The position numbers and the translations under genes are program-made. A stretch of DNA of 64,000 nt from Dermatemys mawii (lineage: Eukaryota; Chordata; Testudines; Dermatemydidae), in assembly GCA_007922305.1 (NCBI GenBank), contig ML677385.1, forward strand, positions 5,234,336-5,298,335, written 5' to 3'. Positions 56,693-64,000 of this stretch are shown one piece after another. The stretch's first letter is position 1, and every line of letters starts with the position of its first letter. The notes under the pieces are model-generated. The model was not told where the DNA came from. It worked only from the letters and a program-made list of their open reading frames with translations, and did not search any database.

Positions 56693-59600
56693 ATGTTTTT
56701 GTGTAAATAGTGGACTACTTTCCATCTATCTAGTTTAATCCAGTTTGACTAATTTGTCTGACTTTATAGAAAGGACATTGAAAGTCTACAGCTTTCTGGA
56801 AACATATGTAAATTGAAGAAAATGGTTTAACTTATTATTAGAGAGACTCGAACATCTAATAGTGAGCTGTCACCTTGTTAACTGAGAATTATTATTGTAC
56901 TATGTGAATAAGTTGAGATGAAGTTTTTTTCAGATGCCAGTATCACATCACAATCATGAAGTGAATGGAACTGAACTTACTATGACTTTAGAATTCCCTG
57001 GAGAATTGGGAAGGGATAGGCATCTGTGTTAATTTTTGTTGCAAATTCAGCTGTTTGTTCCTCTCACTTGAGTGTTCCTTTTTCACCCAAAGAGACATAA
57101 AAATGTTAGATGTCCAAGTACTTGACAAAGATCCTATTTATGTGCTTTTACTGTTGGACCACTATCTGGAAATAGATTGCCAGTGGGCAGTTGCTTTCCT
57201 CTAAAACTGTACTGTCAAAGTATTTATTTAACATTGTGGACAACTTTTTAAAATAGAACTCCTCTCTGGGTGTTTCAGTTCCCAATCCTATATCTTCTCT
57301 GTGCCAACTGAAATGCTTTTTTGCATGCAAAACACAATAGTGAGAGAAGAGGAAAACACTTTGGCTGCCTGGTTTGGTTCTCCCCTCTCCCCAATCCCTC
57401 TTGGTATTTATTTCCTCTCTCAGGAAGTTGCAATTCATACACATTCATCTGTGTAAGACTCTTTGCAGTTTGGTTTTGTCCTCTAGCTTTTTCTACTGTC
57501 CCAATTTTACTATTATCCAAAAACAGAGTCACAGTTCAAGTTACAGTAAAATACTTCACAAACAGATGTGTAAGATGGAAGGAGGATTGTAAAAAGTTTC
57601 TTTTGTGTCCAGTTGGTTAAAAATCATTTGGAAACCATGAATCTTGGATTTATTTCCTGCTATTAGAAAGCATTATGGTTGGAGACAGGGTTTTTCACCA
57701 CTTTCCAAGATGCAGTCTTAATTTGAGAATTGCTCCATTAGCTGGATTCTTTACACTTCCCTATTTTTAATTATTATAGATTTTTCTTAAATTGTGTACT
57801 TTTATTATATTTATAAAGTACTTGATTGGATAGAAATTAATTTACTGCATTTGTATTCTGGATTTTTAGAACCAGCTTGTTGGAGTTAAAATGATCTTGT
57901 ACAGACCTCCTTAAAGTAGTCCATTATTTTTTCTAGTTTACTTCCCTAAATCGAAAGGCATTAACTTCAATTTGGAAGTTTCTATTTTGCTGTGATGGTT
58001 ATTTGCTCAGTTATTTCTTTTTTATTTGTATTCATTGTTCATTACTATAAAAATATAATTTTCTTCTGCGTTTGATTCATCTTAATCTTAGAGTATTATT
58101 TGCTTAGCTGGTTTAGTTTTGACACTTTAATATTTAGAGGTAGGTTTCCACGCAGAGCAGTAAAGACATTTATGGAATTAAATATACTCTACGTGATGCT
58201 ACAAAATTCCATTCAACTTTATTACATGTACATACATAGTACCATTAGAATGGTGTAAAAATGACTGTGTATCTGCAAATTTAAGCTAAGTTAGCTGCCA
58301 GTGTTTTAAACATATGCATCGGGTAAACCACTTGCATTCCACGTCTTGGAGCAATGAAATTTAAGATAGCAAAGGGCAAAATACAAAACCTCAGAAGTTT
58401 GTTTTTAGAAGAAAGTATAACTGAACTTTAAATACTGCTTATCCTTTTTAAAAAATTTTACCCCTTTTCTTTTTTATACAATCTTTTGAAGGTGCAGATA
58501 AAATGCGTCCTTCTGTGTGCTGAACTATCAGATAGGTTCACATTATGGAATTTCTTTTCTTTCAGTTTTTTAAGCAGATGCCATTAATTGTGAACTCCTT
58601 AAAATAATGTGATGCACTCATAATTCAGCATACACGCCAAAGTTAAGTTTTGACATATCAGTCATACCACTACTCCCCGAACGCATACATTATGATAAAT
58701 CTCTCCCAGGATGATCTACTATTACTTTTACAAAATCATTGCCTACAGAAATCAGTGGGAAGACTACCACTGACTTAAGTGAATTTTAAATCATGTCCTC
58801 AGTGTGCAGGTTGATCAGTGTGCACTGAATGAGGCAAACTCGTGCAGTGAATAAGGTCATGTGCCTTGTTAGGATCAAATCCATTGGCAATTACTGCCTC
58901 AGTTGAAGTTAGTGTACTTGGTCTGAATTTACACTGGAGTAACTGAACACAGATTTAGACTGTCATTTCACTTGTTTGTGGTGAATGAGACAGCAGTCCA
59001 TTCTTCGAACAGCGAGTATAAAAATAAATGTTGCTCAGATGCATCCTTTCACTGTCCAGGCTGTCCACAGAGCAAGGCAGGGGTTTTGTGGAAATATATG
59101 TTGTTACAAGATTACATTGTTAAGTACATGTACAAGGACCGCAGATGAAGGGTGTGGGTGTACTTACATTTAGAGTTTCCTGACTCTTGAATGCATAACT
59201 TTTCAATATTAATTTTCTTCTGACATTTTTGAATTAATATACCAAAGTATTGATTATTGTGAGTATCTAACTAGCCTAGTTCATTGCCTGCCTGCCGTGA
59301 CTTTATATATGACTTTCTTCTACTGTTAGATACTTTTTAATAATTTTTAATCTTTTTCTCAGTTTTCTACCTGTCTGGTTGTGACTGTTTTTCTTTGAAC
59401 TCACAACTGTAATATATAAAAAGAGGAAATAAGCTGATGTGACTGTCTCCATAGCATAGGGTTCAATATTAAACTGTTCTGGGGTGATTCACTGAGCAGT
59501 GGTAGATCTAAATCCTATTAGGGTTAATTTGGTAGCAATGAAAACCTAATCATTTTTACCCTCTTATGACCTACTGACCACATTTTGCATAGTTGGCTGA

Positions 59601-60351
59601 TTGGATAGAGATCAGCAGACGATAAAGTCAAACATCCTTGCTCCACATTCAGTTTATTGCTGACTTCTTGTAATATTTATAAGATCATTGCTTACACACG
59701 AAGGAGAAGGTGACAGCAAAAGAGTGGAACCTTCGTTTCTTTTATTTGGTGTTTCAGTGCACATGTGCTTGAAAATTTTAGTTCTATGTATGAACTGAAA
59801 ATAATCCAACATAGCCAAGAGTGGTGTTATGCCACCATAGTGTGTGTGATGCTATACCTTCAAGCCATTCAGAAGTTGCAACTAATGAAGAAAGTAGCAG
59901 TCTGTTGACTAAATGCTGGTTTGTGTATGGAGCAAGTTACATTGGTGCTCTGTAATCTGCTCTGACTACTTCTGGGTTTGATGTATAGAATCCTAAATGA
60001 TTTTGGTTCCTGTCTGAGGGCTGCCTCTTCTGTACATGTGCTACTATGGCAGATAAGACCATTTAAACTAAATGTGAGTAGGCTGATAGAAGGGTGTCTT
60101 CAGCAAATGGTCTGTAGCTGTGGCACTCTGGAACTAGTATTCCACTTCAGTTAACGAGAGCTTGGTTGATGATTTTTAGGACTTGTTGCAAAGACTCTTC
60201 CTGGTTTTATTATTATTTTTCTTATCTGGAGCTTCTAACAATGCAGGATTGTTCCTTACTGTACATTTTCTAATGTTTCAGGTTTAGACTGGACATAATC
60301 CCTCAGGTATTGAGTTTATGCTGCTTCCTCAGGGAGGGAATTTAGCATCTT
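56693..60351. other. Repeat-poor sequence
   Basis: About 3.7 kb without recognisable transposon ends or genes. A segment at 58800-58960 (CAGTTGAAGTTAGTG, TTTACACTGGAGTAACTGAA) recalls ancient sauropsid SINE-like sequence but is too diverged to call. Confidence 0.4.
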
Positions 60352-60440
60352 GGTACATGTCACTCACAGGAAGCTTTTCCTGATGTTCAGCCTAAATTTG
60401 TTTCTACTTTCATCTCACCAGTTCTCCTGTAGTTAAACTC
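60352..60440 (-). mobile_element. Ancient CR1-like fragment
   Basis: On plus, GGAAGCTTTTCCTGATGTTC then AGCCTAAATTTG is the complement of the CR1 ORF2 C-terminal block (NFR.DIRK.F type), matching the better-preserved AAGTTTTTCCTGATATCCAA at 34791-34810. Only about 90 bp can be aligned by eye. Confidence 0.45.
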
Positions 60441-63400
60441 CTACTAAATTTTGTCAGCATGTCCAGCATGTTTCATCAACAACTGATTGTTCATGGACAA
60501 CTAGTGCAGTGTGCAGGACACGCTTTGAAGGGCAGAGCAGTCAAATTGCACTGAGTGGATCTAGACTCCCTTAGATTATTACATGACTTAGTGATTGAAA
60601 TGGGGGAAGGAAGGGCAGATGAAATCTGCTAGTTACATGCTACCTGAAGAGCAGGGGGGATACACACAGATACTCCATCTCCCCTCTCCTTTACCATGGA
60701 GGCAAAGCTTAAAATGGAAGTTATAAACTTTGTCAGGGCAACCACCTTGTGTCCTGCCCTTTTAGCCTCACTATAGTTTATAAACTTCATTGACATAAAC
60801 CATGGAGCACAATACAACTGTACATTTTGCTGATAGTGTTCACAGGTCCGATCACATTTTGACAGAATCCAGGGGTTAGACACACATTTTTGCATGGTTT
60901 AGAAGCCTGGGCCCCAATAAGAGCACAACAGTGAGGCCCATTATTTGACTCTGCACTAACTAGTGTGTCTAGAACTGAGGTAGAGATGTATGTGTCTCAA
61001 TGTGATTAAATATACATCATCTCTTCTCCAGAGCAGCGTGGGTAGACACTTTCCTAGCAATGTTTCTAACCTATGTTTTTTATGGTTTGTTTATAACTAT
61101 ATGTTCTAACATGGAACCACATCTTATATCAAATAGTTACAATTAGTGTAGTCTTGACCAAAGGCCCAGGGTGTTAGTCAGGCCTTCTTGCCCCACAACT
61201 GTCCTTCAAGGAAGTTGGACCATATTTGCATGCATTGTGCTTCAGTAATGATGCATCACTATCTTTCCCCTATCCAGTTGTGTGAGTAGGAGCATGTTCT
61301 AAATCCCAAAGCTTCCTGGTGTTCTGTGAGCTTCAGGACAAATCACTTCTGTACTGTTAATGCAACTCAAATTCCATATTTTTTCTTCATCTTTCCTTGA
61401 GCTCTATGATTCTCCTTTATTTGCTTCCCCCAATGAAAAGTATTACCACTTCACATGGGCAGTGTGTCAGTGGAGGGGAAACATTGCTGCATCCCAACTA
61501 TTTTGTTTTGTGTCACTGGAGAGAGAAGAGGGAGATGAGACTGAAGACTTCTGCTGGTCAAAGAGCAACACCACAGAATTTCCTGCATCTGAGAGGACCT
61601 AACTGAGACTAAGCTGCTACTGGAAGGACAAAGAAGCTTGATATCACAGAAACAAAGATGCAGAAGTGAGGGGAGATGGAAGAAGAGACATTTCTCATTC
61701 TCTCTCTATCCTCTTTGCCAGGTAGCATAAGTAGCATATTTCTAAAATCTGCCTTCTCAGCACCTGGGCATACTTGGAGAAGATGCTTTTTATTACAAAA
61801 GCAAAACATTTAGTAGGAGGGAAAACTGTAAAGAAAGGCTTGGTCATTGCTTACAACTTGAGTATTTGTTGAATCATAAATAGACTTTATTTCTGAGATC
61901 CTGAAATATCAAAGTAGAAAAATCACTTGTAAATCCTTTAAAACCCCTTTCAAGTTATAAATATTGGCAAGGCACAGCAATGACCATTGATCTTGTACTG
62001 TAAAAGGATAATAATGAATGGGCTGAGAATCAAAAATTTTTACTTGTATTTTTTTGAAGTATGATATTTCAATATAGGATTGTAATGATCTGTTTTGATC
62101 CAAGACTACTTCGAAGGAAAGCTACATCCTTACAGGAAATGAGAGTAGAGGATAGTTATGTTGCTCATCAAATACTGTGAAACAATGAGTTATACAAAGA
62201 ATTTTTAAACTTCGTTTGGTCATATTATGGAATAAAATGGTGAACTTCCCCAGAACTAAAATATTGCTGGTATTCTTGACTTGAATACAATATTCCCCTC
62301 AAAACATCAATTTTATCCAGCATTTCTGTAGTGACCCAAACAGGCATACTCTTCCCCATTGTCAGAAGAATATAGGAAACTTATTTTGGCAATACTATGC
62401 TATTGTTATCTTAATTGAACTAATCAGTTAATGCTTTATATCAAATGTTTTTGTCTTCCAGAAACTGAAAGCAGCTGATGACTAGGGTGATTTCTAATAG
62501 AGTGCCATGCTTTTGGCCTGTTGGGTTTTCACTGGACTGATTTTTCTAAAGAAAAATTTGTACGACAAAATACCTGCAATCGCTACATAGAGTAAATCAT
62601 TTAAAAAAATGCTCTCCTATTGCAGTTGAGAAGTATTAAACAAATCTGCCGTCTTGACAGGAGAAAATTCATCACATACGTTATCTGATTTCAGAAATCC
62701 AATCCAAGACAAGTTCCACTTTCAGTAAAACTGTTAATTTTTAAGTAGCTAATACCTGGTGCCTTTTCACATCCCATTACAGCCAGGTGTTTAGCAGGAT
62801 ACAGAATGCTCTGGTAATTCACACCCTGTGAGAGTCTAAAGAGCTTGCTCCTGCAATGAGAATGATATAGGCTGAACCCTGCTTCTGTGTTAAGCCTTAT
62901 GGAAGATACCCATTATCTTTGTTTGCAGGAATACTCTCACATAGGTCCTGACCCTGCAAACTGCTTTGTGCCAGGACCACAGAGTGTAATGAAATGCTCT
63001 AAAGAATATCCAGACAAGGACAGTCCAGAAAGTCATCTGTACCTGGACCTTTAAAGGACTTGGCAAGTTACTGCCCATTAGCAAGAAGCCCATTGTATTC
63101 TCAATATGCTTTGGCTGGTAGGCACTAACATAAGGCACTGAAATGCACAGGGGGAAATGAAATGCATTCGGAAGGGACCAAGACATAACAGTGGGTTAAG
63201 AGTAATTCCCCCACCAGTCTCCAAGGGAAAGAAAGAGTAGTGGAGTTCCTGCTTCTTGGAATGGAGCTCTTCTATATACCTAGTTTATTCGTACAGAGTA
63301 AAATTTTCTTTTTAAAAAATCTTTTTCCTTAGTATTTTAATAATTGACTTCGTACTTTTTCCTCTAATCTTGTTTATTCTTTCATGTTGGCTTCTCACTG

Positions 63401-63729
63401 CTCAGTAATCCTTTTTTACTCTATCTTTACGCTAATTTGCTTAGAAGATACTTTTCTCTTCGTTCTCCCATCCTTGTTCACTGCACCTTTGTCTTGCTCA
63501 CTTTCTGGCACTGGCTCCTCAAGGCAAGGGACAGCTCACTTGAGCAAATGTTAGAGTGCTTGGGACTGGTAAAGGGTCATTCCTCTGGTAACCACAACAA
63601 TAATGTGTTCTGAATCTATTTTGACTCCCGTTCCTTCCGCCTTGTTAATATTGTACTAAGCATCTGCTCACAATTAACCTTGTTAGTGAAGATTGAAGCA
63701 AAATAGCGTAAAACCTTTCAGCTTTCTTA
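60441..63729. other. Unrecognised sequence
   Basis: About 3.3 kb with no gene or repeat that I can support. Open frames around 61360-61606 and 62890-63186 have no recognisable family or splice context. Confidence 0.4.
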
Positions 63730-64000
63730 GAGCTTGGCTACACTAGCAGCTGTAGAGTGCTTTGGGTTAAACTAGCCTTCAGAGAGCACTCTAGGGAAAG
63801 CGCTCCAGTCTGTCCACACTGACAGCTACAAGCTGTCTGGCATGGCCACATTTGCGGCACTTGCAGCGGCATTGTGAGTGGTGCATTACGGGCAGCTATC
63901 CCAGTGTTCAAGTGGCTGCAACATGCTTTTCAAATGAGGCGGATAGGGTGGAGTGTGTTGTGTTTATGTGGAGGAAGAAAGTGTGTCAGCACGCTATCTT
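63730..64000. mobile_element. Left part of a large TIR element, cut by window end
   Basis: Begins GAGCTTGGCTACACTAGCAG, a variant of the terminus of the 46812-47085 element (GGGCTTGGCTACACT). It continues through CTACAAGCTGTCTGGCATGG and GTGCATTACGGGCAGCTATC, which I recognise from a longer repeat in turtle genomes. The right end lies outside the window, so size and coding content are unknown. Confidence 0.65.

Noticed and set aside
1..64000. CRISPR array, operon, phage or other prokaryotic system
   Set aside because: No regularly spaced repeats, no tightly packed same-strand genes, and the repeat content is clearly vertebrate.
1..64000. A previously undescribed multi-gene biological system
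   Set aside because: I looked on both strands for clustered coding regions and conserved unknown modules. Everything with clear structure is explained by transposon remnants; only small hairpins and two weak exon candidates remain unexplained.

Overview
This window looks like non-coding DNA, intronic or intergenic, from a sauropsid vertebrate, most likely a turtle. The basis is the repeat content: CR1 LINE ends, a tRNA-derived SINE with a CR1-like tail, a DIRS-type retrotransposon with a LAP2alpha-like Gag remnant, CORE-SINEs, endogenous-retrovirus LTRs and many hAT DNA-transposon remnants. The turtle assignment is recognition from memory, not a database result. I found no intact host protein-coding gene, tRNA gene, rRNA gene or CRISPR array. 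Open frames of 60-200 codons are scattered at chance density in AT-rich DNA and are not called as genes. Two short stretches have splice and poly(A) features of a terminal exon and are given only as weak candidates (33618-34130 and 39621-39724).

Layout. 1-15 kb: mostly unrecognised AT-rich sequence with a tRNA/CR1 SINE (1905-2110), small hAT elements (2247, 6349, 11201), an LTR-like block (7940-8935), a TTAA-flanked element (13372-13668) and a diverged ~200-bp direct duplication (12681 and 13851). 15-21 kb: an antisense ~1.8-kb CR1/L3-like LINE, the first copy of a TA-flanked MITE family, a hAT element (18017), two CORE-SINEs and the 3' end of an RTE-like LINE carrying a zinc finger. 22-31 kb: a 2.1-kb fold-back hAT split by a solo LTR (23586-25712), a Tigger-like element (26315), a ~1.1-kb element with a long inverted repeat (27708) and two hAT elements with perfect 8-bp target duplications (29506, 30246). 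31-34.5 kb: the longest repeat-poor stretch of the first half. 34.5-51 kb: CR1 fragments, an ERV-like LTR, a second copy of the 30246 family, more MITEs, a hAT carrying transposase remnants nested inside an older element, a DIRS-like terminal palindrome and two TAGGG-ended hAT elements. 52.5-54.7 kb: a 3'-truncated DIRS element with a broken gag reading frame. 54.7-64 kb: mostly unrecognised sequence with a 100-bp assembly gap, a 77-bp palindromic MITE and the start of a large terminal-inverted-repeat element that runs off the end.

Nothing here forms an operon or a multi-gene system. The biology visible is layered transposition. At least two clear nested insertions give relative ages, and the hAT target duplications fall into two sequence classes that match the two known hAT target preferences. 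I see no evidence for a novel defence, metabolic or regulatory system. The most checkable leads are the fold-back hAT, the DIRS-derived palindrome, a 20-bp-stem RNA-like hairpin at 37044-37113 and the two candidate terminal exons.
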